Assembly: GCF_038396675.1 (NCBI RefSeq)
Contig: NC_088930.1
Span: 33,624,501 to 33,688,500 of the forward strand
DNA: 64,000 bases
From: Hydra vulgaris
Taxonomy: Eukaryota > Cnidaria > Hydrozoa > Anthoathecata > Hydridae
Reading direction: 5' to 3'
Below the pieces are notes generated by a model. It saw only the letters and a list, made by a program, of their open reading frames with translations, made no database searches and had not been told where the DNA came from. A program made the position numbers and the translations under genes. Positions 1 through 15,640 of the stretch are shown here, in pieces. Every line of letters begins with the position of its first letter. The stretch's first letter is position 1.

Positions 1-1436
1 ATTTATATAAATATCTAAATATTAATATGAAATAAAGTCTAAATATTATTATGAAATAAATGGGGTTTAAAATTTCAGGGAAATTTTGCTCAAAATTTCA
101 GGTAAGTTTTAAAATTTATTTATTGCAATAAAATTATAATTATTATACAGTTTTATAAAATAAATTTCTTTGTTTCAAAAAAATGCGTTTTAAGATCGCA
201 ATATTTGGGTGTTCTTTAAATATTTCAATAAAAATAAAGAAACTATCAAGACTCACGAGCAAAAAAATTGACTAAAATCTTTTAAACAAGTTTTTATAAT
301 CAATATAATAAAATTGTGTTCTACCCCCACAAAAAGGGTAATTTTCTATAAAATGAAAATTATCTATAAATACGCAATGAGATAATTATCTATAAATGTT
401 AATAATTAGCATATTAAAATTAAAATCGAACATTCTAACACGTTCTCTATGCTATCTTTCTAACTCGACTTCTTCTGACTTTCACTCTAATTCCTTCGTT
501 CTTTTTAAAATCACTTTCGCTTGGTCTGCGAACCGGGCTATGATGCTATTTAATGAGCTGAAATCGTTTTTGCAGGCCTTGGTAATGCGGCCTCTGTATG
601 GCAATTAGCCGCATGAGGATAAACCACAATACCTAAAAAGGTAGTTTCAAGGTATAGCCGGTTTTTTAACGAATTTAGTCGGGTATTTGACACAATTCAA
701 ATTTTAATTTTTAAGGACCTTTTCTTTTTAAGAAACCATTCGGTACTTTTTACCGACTCACCCCCCCCCCTCATTTTTTTATTTAATAATTTATAATGTT
801 AAAAGTGCCCTAGCAAAAAATAATTTTAGACTCAAATGTTAAAAAAATTTTTTTTTTTCTTTATTACAAATATTTTACTTATAAATAGTATATATTTAGA
901 TTAAACAATCAAAAAAATTTCGTTATTTTGAACATTCTTAATTAAAGCTAATTTTAACAAAAAAAACTGATCACCATTTTAATTCCATTAGGAAAATGAA
1001 AAGCAAATAAGAAAAGTTTTAAATCAAGGTTTTCTACGAACATAGTAAAAATACACAGTTTGATTTTAAGCAGCTCAAAAGTTTCGGACTTTGGTGATAA
1101 CTTGTTTGTTTTCTTGTTTTCGCTAAAACCATATCTTAACAAGGCGAATTGTTTTTTTAAATAAAAAAGTCAAAACTAATAATTCAAAAATTCGCCTTGC
1201 CTTACCAATATTATAGCTTATCGTTATCGTTTGACATTGTTTAAGAATGTTGTAAAATAATTAATGCTAGGAAGGACAGATAGACATTATATATTTGTAA
1301 TAATTTCAAATGCAGAACAAATGCACAACCGATTAAATTTCAATATAAAAACGATAAGCGAAGACAACTATCATCGAGACTGGTAAATATTTGCGAGATA
1401 AATTAGTTCCGATGACGATAGTTAATAAAGACAGTT
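1..1436. other. AT-rich non-coding stretch
   Basis: No coding region, RNA gene or repeat that I can support. The short open frames here have no recognisable protein content. A pyrimidine-rich tract with a run of C lies near 760-780. Confidence 0.5.
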
Positions 1437-1567
1437 AAGACCGCACTTACGTTGATAAATATTAATTCGGCACTATTAATAAAAAGACCGCACTTACATT
1501 GATAAATATTAATTCGGCATTATCTAGAGGAAGACCGCACTTACGTTAATAAATATTAATTCTGCAC
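1437..1567. repeat. 47-bp tandem repeat, about 2.8 copies
   Basis: Three units start at about 1437, 1484 and 1531, each opening with AAGACCGCACTTACGTTGAT (the second has ACATTGAT, the third ACGTTAAT) and running into AAATATTAATTCGGCA. The period is 47 bp with few differences between units. It lies downstream of the F-box gene end and has no evident function. Confidence 0.85.
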
Positions 1568-1900
1568 AAATAGGAGGACGACCAAAATAACATGCCAAAA
1601 AGTGTAAAAATATTTGAAATATTAAAACAAATATTCACTACGAAAATAAACCGAACAAGAGAGGATTAAAGATTAATAGATTGGCCAATGAAATAAAACA
1701 GCAGTATCGCGGTCGTAAAAAAAATAGTTAAGATAATAATAATAATAATAAAAATAATAACAACAAAAATAATAGCAATAATAATAGAATTGAATTAAGA
1801 GTAGAAAATTCCTTAAAACATATACATAATAAATACTATCTGGTTAAAATTATTCACATTATTCGCTGATGCCTCGCCCATTATAGCTATTTAATTTTTG
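1568..1900. other. Non-coding, AAT-rich simple sequence
   Basis: This lies just past the stop codon of the F-box gene, so it probably includes its 3' untranslated region. A degenerate AAT/AAC repeat occupies about 1732-1788. I could not assign a clear polyadenylation signal. Confidence 0.4.
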
Positions 1901-4900
1901 TTACCTAAAACGATGTGTATTACACGGATAATATGAGCGAGGATGAAAGTACATATGAGGCGGGTGCATTAAAGCTTGCCGTTGCTGCAGCCTTCTATTA
2001 GCTTCTTGTATAAAGTAAAGTTCAGGGCGAACTGATTCGGTTATAACAGAATGTTCAAGAGATTGGGCTTTTTTAAATAAACTATGAAGCTGCAATGAAG
2101 CAAGCTCTGAAAGTTCTCTTCTTACTTTGTTAAAATCCGTGTATAAACCACTTTCTAAAAACCTAAAGAATTTAAAACAACATTTGCATAAATAAAAGGT
2201 TACCAAACAAATAGGTTACTGTAAAAAATATCAATAAGAACAAAAAAAAAGAAGTTGAAGATAGGTATAAGTTACTTAAAAAATAAAACAAAATGAAATA
2301 AACGTAATTAAAAAATATACCTTTGAACTAGACAAGCAACAGGATCGCTACCAAGAACAGGAAAAGTATAATCGGGCGTAAGCATTGGAGGTCGCAAACT
2401 TCTAATAACAACGTCTCCAAGTATAGAAACCAACCAAAGATTTTCTTTCAGCCAATGGCTCAATACTTCACGTCTCTCAAAATACATGCGAAGTTTTGCA
2501 AAGTCTTCTAAACGTCCATTTTCCAAATATTTTCTTTAAAAACAAAAACAAAAAACTATTGCTATTGTGAATATGAGGAAATCCTTATGCATAAATAAAT
2601 GATTTAAATGAGCATATTTATATGCAATATTCATTATAGAATATTTAGTTTTTAAAATTATTTAAAAAAAAAATTAATTTAAATTTAAGTGATGAGAGTT
2701 GAAATAAATTCTTGAAAACCAGAGGTGTATCCAGGATTTTATGATATTTGAATTATGTATGTGTATACATACATAATTCAAATATCATAATACACATAAC
2801 TTGTGTATGCTTATACTTTATTTATTAAAAAATGTTTTGCTAAAAATTACGCTAATTAGAGATTGGGAACAAAAATACCCTAAAAATTAAGCATAACTCA
2901 TTAAAATGTTTTTTCAAAATATTAAATAAAATTTCTAAAAAAAAATTCATTCAAGAATTTTAAATTTCATTTAAAAACATTTTGACTACCTCATGTAAAA
3001 TTTACAGCCGCTCATTTTTAGAAAGTTGTCAATTTTACATGCTAATAACTTTTAGTTGCCAAATGATTTTTTTATAAAACTTTAAATCTATGCATAAAAA
3101 GTAGTCATAATAAATAATTTTTTGGATAAAAAAAAACAACAACCCACATTTCAGCAAGTGATTCCCAACCTTTTATGATCCCAACTACATTCTTACAACT
3201 ATAACACATATATACAAGTATAAACACTCAAAGGAGTTAAGAACTTATCTGGAAGTTTCTTAAGTTAAACCCCAAAAAATTCTGGATCCCATGTTGAAAG
3301 CCATCTACTTAAAAAGCAAGTCATTGCTAAAATTTTTACTAAAAAAATGAATCTATAATAATTTTATAAAATTATTTTATAAAAGTATGCATGATGATTA
3401 TAGATTTATTTTTTACTAGAAAAATAAATCTATAATCATCATGCATACTTTTATAAAATGAAGCTTCTAGAATTTTCTGCCTCATTCTTTTTTATCTCCT
3501 TAATCCTTAATTCCTCATAGCTTAGTTTACATGGTTCTAAGTGTTCAGGCGTTTTAGACTAATTTAAAAAATTTAAATACATTTTATATAAAAAGTCTGA
3601 AGCAAAATAATTTTTTTAAAAAAGTAAAAAAGTGGCCTGTGTTCCAAAATGAGCAAAACAAGATTCTGAAAATTTTTCTTTTCAAAAAAAAAAGAAAATA
3701 CAGTAACTGAAATTTTAAAAAATTATTTTTCTTCTGAAATTTAATTTTTGGATAATATAAGAAAAATATATATATTGGGGGAAACATAAAACAATTAAAT
3801 TTATTTTATTCTACATTGGTTGATTTGATACCAATACATAAATACATACAAACATATATACACTTTATAATTTTAAAATACTAACCTATAACAATCATGT
3901 CTTCGAACAAGCATTGAAGATCGATGTTCTTTTCTATAAGCTGTACCATGTTGATTTTGCCAAAGCCAGACCTCATGAAGTTTTTCAATAAATGGACATG
4001 CTTTACGCATAAATGATTCTGCACAAAGTTCCCGTTCTTCTGCAACTGTAGCTAACTAAATAATTGCAATGATATGTATATAACTATTTATATTTATGAC
4101 CATAATGAATTCTAATGTGATGTAATATAAAAAACAATTACAGTTTTGTTCACATAATCTAACGCATCTCGATAATCCTGAGCAAGAATTTCACCTAGAC
4201 GTGGAGGCCACACTCCTACACTTTTTTCTTCTACCCATGACTTAAATTTGGCACAAAAGTCAGCATACGCCTTAACAGTTTGAAATCCACCTTTTAGACT
4301 GCCATCTATATACATTGCAGTAATCTAATAATAATGTAATAATAATCTTACGTGTAACAATATGTAAAGTGTAATTATAATTAAAAAAAAAGAAAATAAC
4401 AATAGTGAAAAACAGAGTAATAAATTAATACCGCACTTAACCTTTTAATTAATTCATTTTTTTATTCAATGAAAAAAAAAGTTATAAATAATAAAAATAA
4501 TAAAGCCTAAATTAAAATTTTCATCTAAATATTATTATTCCAGAGTTCTTAGTGCAACTTTTTCTTACCTGATGTAACATATAAATATAAGTGACTTTTG
4601 GCATATGTTCGGTAAGGGCTTTTAATGCTTCTCTGTTTCCAACATCTTGATCTTCAAGATATTGGTACCATTTTTGTCTTCGAGATGCATGCAAAGATAA
4701 TTTATAATGCTCTTCTAAAGCTTGACGATTTCGATAACATCGTTTAAGGACATAATTTTGCATAGGAATAATTCCGCCGTGTTTTTTTAGAAAAACAGTA
4801 TACAGGCGACTCCATTCATAATGACATAGTGGAAAGATTTCAGGACGATCAACTAAATTTAAAACATATTTTAAGAAATAATACAAAATTTAAAATAATG

Positions 4901-5294
4901 CAAATTTAATGTTATAATATTATATAATAGATTTAATTTTTTATTTTATTAAAAAAAAGGAATGTATTTATACTATTGTATTGCCTAATTTATTATACAC
5001 TATTATAGTTTTGAAAAAAGTAAAGTAAGTTAAATATCTATAACAAAAATGTTAAAAATTATTATAGAAATATAGGAATATTTATAAATGATATAGTAAA
5101 AAAAAAACTGTAGTTGGTTAAAATAAATGCAGCTGAAGAGTTATGTTAACAAAAAAAATAAATAAAAAGGTTGAATAATGCTGTTAAAGCCTTCTGTATT
5201 GACTGAAAGCTTATATGGTTCAACAAAAGTTAAAATAATAACAACAAATAATAAATTTTATATATATATATATATATACAAATATATACAAATA

Positions 5295-5379
<85 letters not shown>

Positions 5380-7921
5380 CAAATTAAGAATTATAATAAA
5401 AAGCAATTTTTCTAAAGCTTATATAGCTGAATATAGACAAAGATATTCACCTGTGTCATCAAAGTACATTTCTTCTAATTCTTCCTCTGTTATTCCCCAT
5501 ATTGATTTTACTTGACTTGCTGTAAGATGTCCAACAACATGACAAGGAGGTAGTGGATTAGTCAAATACCATACAATTACTGATGTTTTTAATTGACTAA
5601 CAGGTTTGAAAAAATTTTGATCATCTCGAAGAGTAGCAGCTTTGAAAAACATTTCATATAGATACAAATAAGAAAATTCTGTCCATTTTGTTTCAAGATT
5701 GAAGTCATTCTGATTTAAAAAAGTATTTTAAATAAAATATCAAAAACTTAAAAATTCAAAATGTGCATCAATAAAGAAAAAATTTATTTATAAACCACAT
5801 AAAAAAATTTTTTTTTAATTTAATTGATTAAAAAAAAATTAAAAAAAAACCCCCCCTCCTTTCTCAAAAAAAACCCCATAAAATATCAGTAAGGAAATGG
5901 CTTCAGAAAAGATTTTTTTTTTTTTGAACAAATATTAAGATTTCTTTATTTATTTTTGAATAAATTAAATGTCAAGAGCTTTGGATGGAGTCATGACATA
6001 GAGAGCATTTAAAACCATTATATACAATAGTGTGGAAGCTGTTTTAACAGGATATTTGTAAAAGAATTACAAAAACATATATGCAAATAGGAGATTTAAA
6101 AGCACATTTAAAACATTAGAAAAGTCTAAACCAGTCTTTAAGCTTTTTAGGGATGAAGACAATACTTTTATCTCATCAAATGAAATATTTGCATTTAAAA
6201 TGAATTAAAGAAGAGATTCTATAATCACACTGCATTGAAGTTAGTCAATATGCTTAGCTGAAAACTTATAACTGAGATAATTATCATTTGTAAAAATGTT
6301 AACGAGCTTCCCTGTAATTATAAAGATAAAAAACAAAAAAAATTTGGCTTTTTTTAAAAGGATAAAAATATTGACATTAGAAGGCTAGATTAATAATACA
6401 GACAAAACCTTAAGATAAGGACCTCATTACAAAAAATGATTAGAAAGTTCATAATACAAAATTCTTTCAATTACTTTTTTACAATCCTTTTAACTGCATT
6501 TTAATATCTTATTTAAAAATGAGTCACAATAGAACTTTATAAAAAAATAAAAAAAAATTTTTAACTATTTTTTCTTTTTTTACTTAGAACTTTTAGACTT
6601 TAAATTGCACTTTAAAAAAGGAGGCCTATGTTAATAAAAAGCATTTGAAGCTCTAAAAACCTTATTGAAACCATTTTGAATAAGAGTTTTTCTAAGGTCT
6701 CAATAAAATCTTTTCTTTTCAAAAATTTATAGCATTTATCTAAAAGTGAAAAGATCTGAAAAAAGCATTTGTTTTATTTATCTGTTATATTCTTTTTCTT
6801 TTACAGTTTTACACAAAAAGCTTCGTTTGAGTTTTGTGTGGACATGTTATTAGAAAGAAGTGTTTTTTTGAAAACCTTTCATGATTATATAAATAAAGAG
6901 AATTAAATTTTTTTTCAAAACACAACAGGATAAAAAATCAGTCAAAAGTTTACTTCAGCTTAATGTAAATAAACCACAAAAGGAAAGAAAAACCATTAGT
7001 AAATATATATTCATAAGACAAATATCATATGGAAAAACCTTGTGTTTGCATATTTAAATAAAAAATAAAAGAGTACTATTTTTATTAATAATAAAAATAA
7101 AAATAGTGTAAAAAAGATTGATCACATAAAAAAAACCTTTTCACATTTATAAAATTTATATTAAAAACAGCAGTACAAAATTATACTTCGTAATATTCTA
7201 AGTTTATAATTATAATTTTTTTTTAATTTATGAATGTATTTAGCATATATTCATAAAATGAAAAAAAAAGTACAATTATAGTTCATAACTATAATTTTTT
7301 TTTTAATTTTTGAATATAATTAATATATATTCATTATAATTATAATTTTAAACTTATAATATTACCCAGTATATTTTTTTATAGCTGTGTTTAATAGAAA
7401 CATTATATTTTTTTTTTATAAAAAAAGTATAAAAACTATACTTATTGTTATTATATATTTTAAAAAACATGCTTCATTTGTTTTTTGTTTTGTTTAAGTA
7501 TGCATTATTTATAAATGATATGTATGAACATATGCACTTTAATATACACATAAACTTATCTTACCTTACAACGATGCTTCCAAAGTGAATCGGTATGACA
7601 AACTCGATGAAATAGCCAACAGGTTTTACTAGTATTTACAAGTCCAGGAGCAGAAACATGCTCTAATATAGCTATCAAAACTTCTTCGCTCAAATCGCAA
7701 AGTTCTATTTTTCGTTCGCAAGTTTCGTGAAAATATTTTTTACGTTTTACTCGATTTTTTTTTCTCGCATAAAAACTACTACTACTTTTTCTTTTTTTTC
7801 TTTCCCGAATTTTATTTTTTTCTTCTTTCATTTTCTTTTCTTTTTCATTCATATTTGCAGTCATTGAACGAGTAACGCAACTCAATCTACAAGGCTCCAT
7901 TTCTTCATCTATTGAAGTCAT
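1901..7921 (-). CDS. F-box protein, seven exons
   Basis: Proposed exons, 5' to 3' on the minus strand: 7921-7565, 5709-5451, 4852-4569, 4324-4142, 4055-3886, 2533-2321, 2162-1901. All junctions use GT/AG and all phases agree (0,1,0,0,2,2), giving about 575 residues with no internal stop. Exon 1 has an acidic start, a Lys/Arg-rich stretch (about residues 25-65, likely nuclear or disordered) and then an F-box at about 73-119 ([17 protein letters not shown], then W..H and SLWKHRCK). F-box proteins normally bind SKP1 and bring substrates to an SCF ubiquitin ligase. The rest (W-rich, helical, with [20 protein letters not shown] and [15 protein letters not shown]) looks strongly constrained, but I do not recognise the subfamily, so the substrate is unknown. 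The last codons (TTTAGGTAA) also resemble a splice donor, so a further 3' exon is possible. It is the only cellular gene supported in the window. Confidence 0.85.
2739..2790. repeat. Perfect hairpin, 24-bp arms, 4-nt loop
   Basis: The arms 2739-2762 and 2767-2790 are exact inverted complements around GTAT. It lies in the intron between F-box exons 5 and 6. It has no target duplication or TIR signature, so it does not look like a MITE. Confidence 0.9.
3374..3459. repeat. Perfect hairpin, 40-bp arms, 6-nt loop
   Basis: The arms 3374-3413 and 3420-3459 are exact inverted complements around TACTAG. It lies in the same F-box intron as the hairpin at 2739. Perfect arms imply a recent origin. Confidence 0.9.
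5259..5376. repeat. TA microsatellite in F-box intron 2
   Basis: A nearly pure TA dinucleotide run, with a few CAA and TG interruptions at its left end. The Tyr-Ile open frame across it is an artefact of the repeat. Confidence 0.95.
5710..7564 (-). other. Intron 1 of the F-box gene
   Basis: Bounded by a GTAAGA donor after the AAG codon at 7565 and a TTTAAATCAG acceptor before 5709. It is AT-rich with many A and T homopolymers. I see no nested gene or recognisable element. Confidence 0.7.
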
Positions 7922-10610
<2,689 letters not shown>

Positions 10611-10799
10611 CAGGGCCGACGACAAGGGTTTTGAAGTAGGGGAGCACAATTGTAAATTTCTAAAAAAAGTCCCCTATATTTAGATATTTTTTTTCTAAAA
10701 AACGAAACAAAACAAAAGTTCCTTTAGAAAAAAAGTGTAGGGGGAGAGGGGCTAGTCCCCCCTTAGTAACCTCTCTCTCCGCCGGTGTTGTCGGCTCTG
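10611..10799. mobile_element. Small hAT-like MITE (candidate)
   Basis: The ends are inverted and similar: CAGGGCCGACGACAA at the left, TTGTCGGCTCTG at the right. The CAGGG-type end is usual for non-autonomous hAT elements. No clean 8-bp target duplication is visible (only TAAAT is shared), so the limits are tentative. Its right half is part of the duplicated segment at 12874. Confidence 0.5.
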
Positions 10800-10994
10800 T
10801 AAATATCATTAAAAGTACAAATTAAAAAAAAATTGTTATTTAAAATTCTACACACGCTTTTATGAATGATTCTTTACTACTGAAATAGTAAAAAACATTT
10901 TTATTTTAAAGTAAAAACCTGAAATATAAAAATCTATAATTTTCAGAATTCTTGTTTTTTAATATTGTTAAAGTTATGTTATTTTAATCTTTTC
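10719..10994. repeat. Dispersed repeat, copy 1 (pairs with 12874-13155)
   Basis: About 276 bp closely matches 12874-13155 in the same orientation, from CCTTTAGAAAAAAAGTG through a run of C and G, ACACACGCTTTTATGAATGA and CCTGAAATATAAAAATCT. Both copies include the right end of the putative MITE plus flanking DNA, so the repeated unit is larger than that MITE. Confidence 0.9.
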
Positions 10995-11368
10995 AACAAT
11001 ATTTATGTAATTACTTTAAAGTACTATGGTATTTTATGACCATAGAAACTGTGGAATCTGGGCATTGGTCTTTCCCAATAATTGTTTTCTAATACTATTT
11101 TTAAAGTTATTTTTAAAATTATGCAGAGTGTATGATGTTCATTATTCTCTTTGATGTATTTCAATTAGAGCAGCTCAATGATAGAAGTTAAAATATGAAG
11201 AAAAATGATAAAATGAGAATAAATGGAAAATAAAAATGATTTTAATGTATTAAAATTATTTTTCATTCTTCAAAATTTTTTTTAATGAATTGAAATGAAA
11301 AAGCTTCCCAAAGTATAACATTTACAATTTTCAAAAATTAAACATAAAATAAACTTTTATTTATTACT

Positions 11369-11434
11369 TTGACACCCCTTGCATTACCCCTTTTGATACC
11401 CCTTGCATTACCCTTTTGATACCCCTTTCATTAC
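11369..11434. repeat. 23-24 bp tandem repeat, three copies
   Basis: The units start at 11369, 11393 and 11416 and share TTGATACCCCTTGCATTACC with small differences. Confidence 0.85.
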
Positions 11435-11473
11435 TCAATCGAGTCAAACCACATAATAGTCGATAGCAGATAT

Positions 11474-11564
11474 CCGTGTACAACTGGATATCTGCAAATA
11501 TTTTTAACCGTGTACAACTGGACATCTGCAAATATCTTCAACCGTATACAACTGGATATCTGCC
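11474..11564. repeat. 34-bp tandem repeat, about 2.7 copies
   Basis: The units start at 11474, 11508 and 11542 and share CCGTGTACAACTGGATATCT. Each contains a small internal inverted motif (CAGATATCC near GGATATCTG). The open frame across it is repeat-driven. Confidence 0.85.
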
Positions 11565-11870
11565 TTTTGTGTGGAATAATAGTTTACATATTCAAGAGAG
11601 TTTTATTATCCTTTACTCAATAAAAATCACTGATTCTAGTTCAATTATAGCAACCATTGATATTTTTGCTCTGATAATAACTAATTTTCTTTATTCTCAA
11701 GTATTTATCAAATGGCTGAAACTAAGTTTGTATCATTACTACTTTTTTAATTAAAATTTTATACTTCTGCACAAAATCTTATCGCGTCGCATTAAGTACT
11801 TATTTATTTTCACTTTTAAAGTGCGTGAAACTATATTTTTAATTAAGAACAAGTAATCAGCGTTTGAATC

Positions 11871-12037
11871 TGGGCCGGATTAGTCATTTCACGTGCCTGG
11901 AGCAAAAAATAATATTAAATACTGTAGCTTAATAACATAAATGTCTCTAATAATAAAACTTTGTGTTTCGTAGGTCCTTTTTTCTTTGTAGGCCTCGGGC
12001 AAATGCCTCATCTGCCCCGTGGGTAATCCGACCTTGG
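11871..12037. mobile_element. hAT-like MITE, 167 bp
   Basis: The left end TGGGCCGGATTA and the right end TAATCCGACCTTGG are inverted relatives. They are flanked by TTTGAATC (11863-11870) and TTTGAACC (12038-12045), an 8-bp direct repeat with one mismatch as expected for hAT target duplication. It has no coding capacity. Confidence 0.65.
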
Positions 12038-12270
12038 TTTGAACCATTATGGTATTAATAAAGAAATGATGTCATTTATCTAATATGACGTCATGATGCG
12101 CCATGACAAATATTGCTAGGATGCTGAATGGCTAATGCTTCAAAAATATTAAAATTAAATGTAAAAGTAATAGAAGTATTTAAGTGTTAACTGTTGTCGC
12201 TGTCTTGCCAATTATAATAACGACTCCATGTATTTAAGTAGGTTCAAGAGCGAATGCAGCATTTTTGATG

Positions 12271-12345
12271 TCTGAGATAACTTTCAGACATTGAGCAAAC
12301 TCAAAAAATTCATATATTTTTACTTACATCAAATATGGGTGCATT
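12271..12345. repeat. Diverged relative of the fold-back arm at 20926
   Basis: The run GATAACTTTCAGACATTGAG, then CAAACTC and ACTTACATCAAATA, parallels the arm of the fold-back element near 20960-21030. Only one arm is present. Confidence 0.5.
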
Positions 12346-12353
12346 TCAAAAAT

Positions 12354-12402
12354 GTTGTTTAACTTTTTGAATAACCTTTGGTTATTCAAAAAGTTAAACA
12401 AC
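12354..12402. repeat. Perfect hairpin, 23-bp arms, 3-nt loop
   Basis: The arms 12354-12376 and 12380-12402 are exact inverted complements around TTT. Confidence 0.9.
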
Positions 12403-12542
12403 AAAGTTATTCAAAAGACAACAAAATCAAAACTTCATTATTTTTTTAAAGAAAAAAAGGATCAAATTGAAAAAAGGTTTATCATGTTATTTTGAGTTTG
12501 GAAAGCTATTAGTTTAGATAGGCATTTTGAGCCGACCGCTGT

Positions 12543-12686
12543 AGTTTTACTCATCGGTTACTAAGTGGACCTTTAGTGGCAGCCGCCAAAAGTGGCTAGC
12601 CAATGACTAAACGCTATTAAAATGATGGAAAGTTATCATCTAGCCATTCATATCGGCTGTCCACAAAGTAACCGATAAGCAAAACT
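12543..12686. mobile_element. Fold-back MITE candidate, 144 bp
   Basis: The left end AGTTTTACTCATCGGTTACT and the right end AGTAACCGATAAGCAAAACT are inverted and differ at few positions. The interior also shows weak inverted symmetry. No convincing target duplication was found. Confidence 0.55.
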
Positions 12687-12873
12687 CCAATAAAAATGCT
12701 TTTATAGGTCCACTGCAAATCCACTAAAACAATGTTTGCTGGGACATTTTTAAACCCTACAGGTTTGACAATACCTGTAAGAATTAGCGTAATTTTACGT
12801 CTTTTGAGGTTTCTTAAAAAATAACAATCTTTTGGTGTACGGAATGGAAACCGTAAAAAAAAAGAAAAAAAAG

Positions 12874-13155
12874 GTCCTTTAGAAAAAAAGTGGGGGGAGG
12901 GGGAGGGGGAAGGGGACTAGTCCCCTCTTAGTCCCCCTTACCCGCCGTTGTTGTCTGCTCTGTAAATATCATTAAAAATACAAATTAAAAAAACATGTTT
13001 TTAAAAATTCTACACACGCTTTTATGAATGATTCTTTACTACTGAAATAGTAAAAAGCATTTTTATTTTAAAGTAAAAACCTGAAATATAAAAATCTATA
13101 ATTTTCAGAATTCTTGCTTTTTAATATTGTTAAAGTTATGTTCTTTTAATCTTTT
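12874..13155. repeat. Dispersed repeat, copy 2 (pairs with 10719-10994)
   Basis: Direct repeat of the segment at 10719-10994. The G/C-rich tract near its left end differs in length from copy 1. Confidence 0.9.
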
Positions 13156-15640
13156 AGTAACTTTTAATAATTGGTAAACAAATTTGTGTTGCAAAACCAA
13201 TTTTTATTATTGATAGTGGGAGATTGTTTTCTGGTGGAGTTTGAGGCAGCCAATCTCCGGATTGTGTTTATCTATGTTCTGATAATCATTTCTGTAATGC
13301 ATTTTATAAATAATGATATGAAAAGTTCTATTTCGATAGAGTCACTCATTTGAACTTTCATAAGATCAGCCTGAAAGATTTGAGAAAAACAATAATTTTT
13401 TAATTTTTTTCGTAAGGCCGCGTAATTGAATTATAAATGTTTAATTTGCCTAGTTTTTCTGTATGTTTAATGTATTATTTTTTTCATGGGTTATTTTTCC
13501 AAATACAAAATGTTAAAAAATACATTCCGCATTGATTTTTTTTCTTATATCTTTAGTTAAAATAGATGGTCGAGATTAAAATAGTAACTTCAAATATTTT
13601 AGCAACAACATATTTAAAACATATAGATCATGTTATGTAAAGAAAAAAAATTATTTTGTGTACCTCTTAATGAGAAAATAAAAAGTTTTATATCCTCTTC
13701 TTATCTATATATTTTAAACTAGATTAAAATTCATTGATAGATTTCAAATCATAATAAAAGATATTTTGGCGTTTAGTAGATGTGATCATTTTAAGTAACG
13801 TTAGTCATAGTTTCAACAAATTAGTAAATCTTTTTTAAAGAAATCAAAAATGTTTTTGTAAAAAAATTATCAAGTTTACTAGTAATGCAGATAAATAGCA
13901 TCTGCATGTATTTTGTACAGCTTTTAAGGCCAAATTTTTTAGTTTTTAAGGTTGCTAAGTGATAAGATATGCAGTTCAATGATGTTGATTCTATTAGTAA
14001 ATGCCATTACTTTGTAAAATACATTCCATAACATCTAGCTCCGTCTTCCCATATACAAGAATGCAGATTTATCTGCACAAGCATAATTAATATTCTAAAC
14101 ATCTCAAACAAATCATGGAATAATTTCTCCTTAAGAAAAAATTGTAATGTTTGTTATGGTTATTTAAGAATTAAGTAACCATAATTAATTAAATAATTGA
14201 TAATAATATTAAATTTTTGGTGTATAAATTTAATTTTAGAACGTTTAAACATGTATATTGATGAACCTGGTATAACAAAACACTACTACACAGTGGAAAA
14301 GGTACATTTTACTTTTAAAAAAATTTAGATAAAACAAAAGTACATAAACAGCAACTAGTGAACTGGTCAATCCTAAAAAATCAATATCTCTAATTGATCA
14401 TTTTTGCACTACTAGAGAACTAGAACTTGTATACTATTATGCTTGTGGGAATAGATGTGGTAGAAGTGGTTAAGGATCTTTAAATATCGTGATAAATGTT
14501 CTTAATAAAATAAAAAAGTTTGACGAAACCAACGAAACAAAGAACACTTGTGTTGACAAAAAAATTTTTTCCATTTTAATTTGTTTTTTTATCTTCATGT
14601 AACTACGGGGCTGTCCATTAACTACATCAACAAAATAGAACAAGTTGACAAGAGGGAGGGGTAATGTCAAGGCAAGTTGACGAGATGTTTACTCGTAACA
14701 CTACTATTTTTTCAAAGTTGTTGTTTAGTGTTGTGCAAAGAAAAAAGATTTTATGGAAAAATCAAAGATTTAATCTATGTTTTTTTATTACTAATGTAAT
14801 AAAAAACTACCATACCAATGTAGCTTATTGGGCTAGAGCTGCAACTGCATTAACTCTCGAAGCCTTTTGATGTCAATTTGCTGCTCTTTAGCTCCATGCA
14901 CAAATATTAATATAATATTAAAATAAAGATGTTGGAAGCTCTTTTAAAACTGAAAATTTTTGTAAATTATGACATATGGCTCCTTCGTCTCAAAAGGTTG
15001 CCGACCCATGTTTTATACAATATGTTAAATGCATTTTTTATTATACTAGACTCTATTAGAAATAATTGGCTTTCACTGTAAGGTTGGATTAGTTCTAAAG
15101 TTAAATTGAGAAGTATTGACATGTTCATGGATTGTGGCTCTACGCTGTACATAAATTATGATAAATATTTAACACTATCATCGCAATTTATTCATTTAAG
15201 GAGGAAGAGGAGAGTTATCTAATGTTGGCGTAGTTTTACAGGGGGGTCACTGGAAGTTTGAAAATTATTGACTTAAGTAATGGAATATTTAGCTTAAGAA
15301 AAAGTTTCAAAAAAAAAATTAAAAACTTAATGACTCCGTTAAAAAAAAATTACAATAATAATAAACTTTTCAAAATATAAAAAGACTCGAGGAAGATTGC
15401 TTAAGAAAACTAAGAACCTTTCATACTGTGAAACGGTAAAAATAATGGTTAAACGGTGTATAACAAAAGTGTTAATTACCCATTTATTTCTAGTTGAGAT
15501 TGGAAAAATATATGTACATGGTGTAATTATTCCTTCAGAGCTTCATTTACTGATACAGACTGTTACAGAGATTTCAAGGGTCTTGTATTAGACATCTGAT
15601 AGTTCTTCCAGGCTGAAAAACTTGGATTAGTTGACAAATA
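13156..15640. other. Non-coding stretch
   Basis: No gene recognised. The short open frames (for example near 14664 and 15397) have no recognisable motifs and no supported splice structure. A TIR-like string GGGGCTGTCCATTAACTAC occurs at about 14607, without a convincing partner. Confidence 0.45.

Noticed and set aside
396-608. 70-residue open frame
   Set aside because: No recognisable domain, no splice partners, composition as in the surrounding non-coding DNA.
1437-1567. CRISPR-like array
   Set aside because: The 47-bp units are contiguous tandem copies with no distinct spacers, in a eukaryotic context.
5178-5387. Open frames of alternating Tyr and Ile through TA runs (also at 8752, 21259, 21341 and 25162)
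   Set aside because: They are forced by the dinucleotide repeat on either strand and have no other protein signal.
14607-15250. Possible TIR element: GGGGCTGTCCATTAACTAC at the left, GTTGGCGTAGTTTTACAGGGG at the right
   Set aside because: The inverted similarity is short and interrupted, and no target duplication is visible.
15397-15591. 64-residue frame just upstream of LINE remnant 1
   Set aside because: I could not match it to any LINE domain and it has no motif; probably decayed or unrelated sequence.
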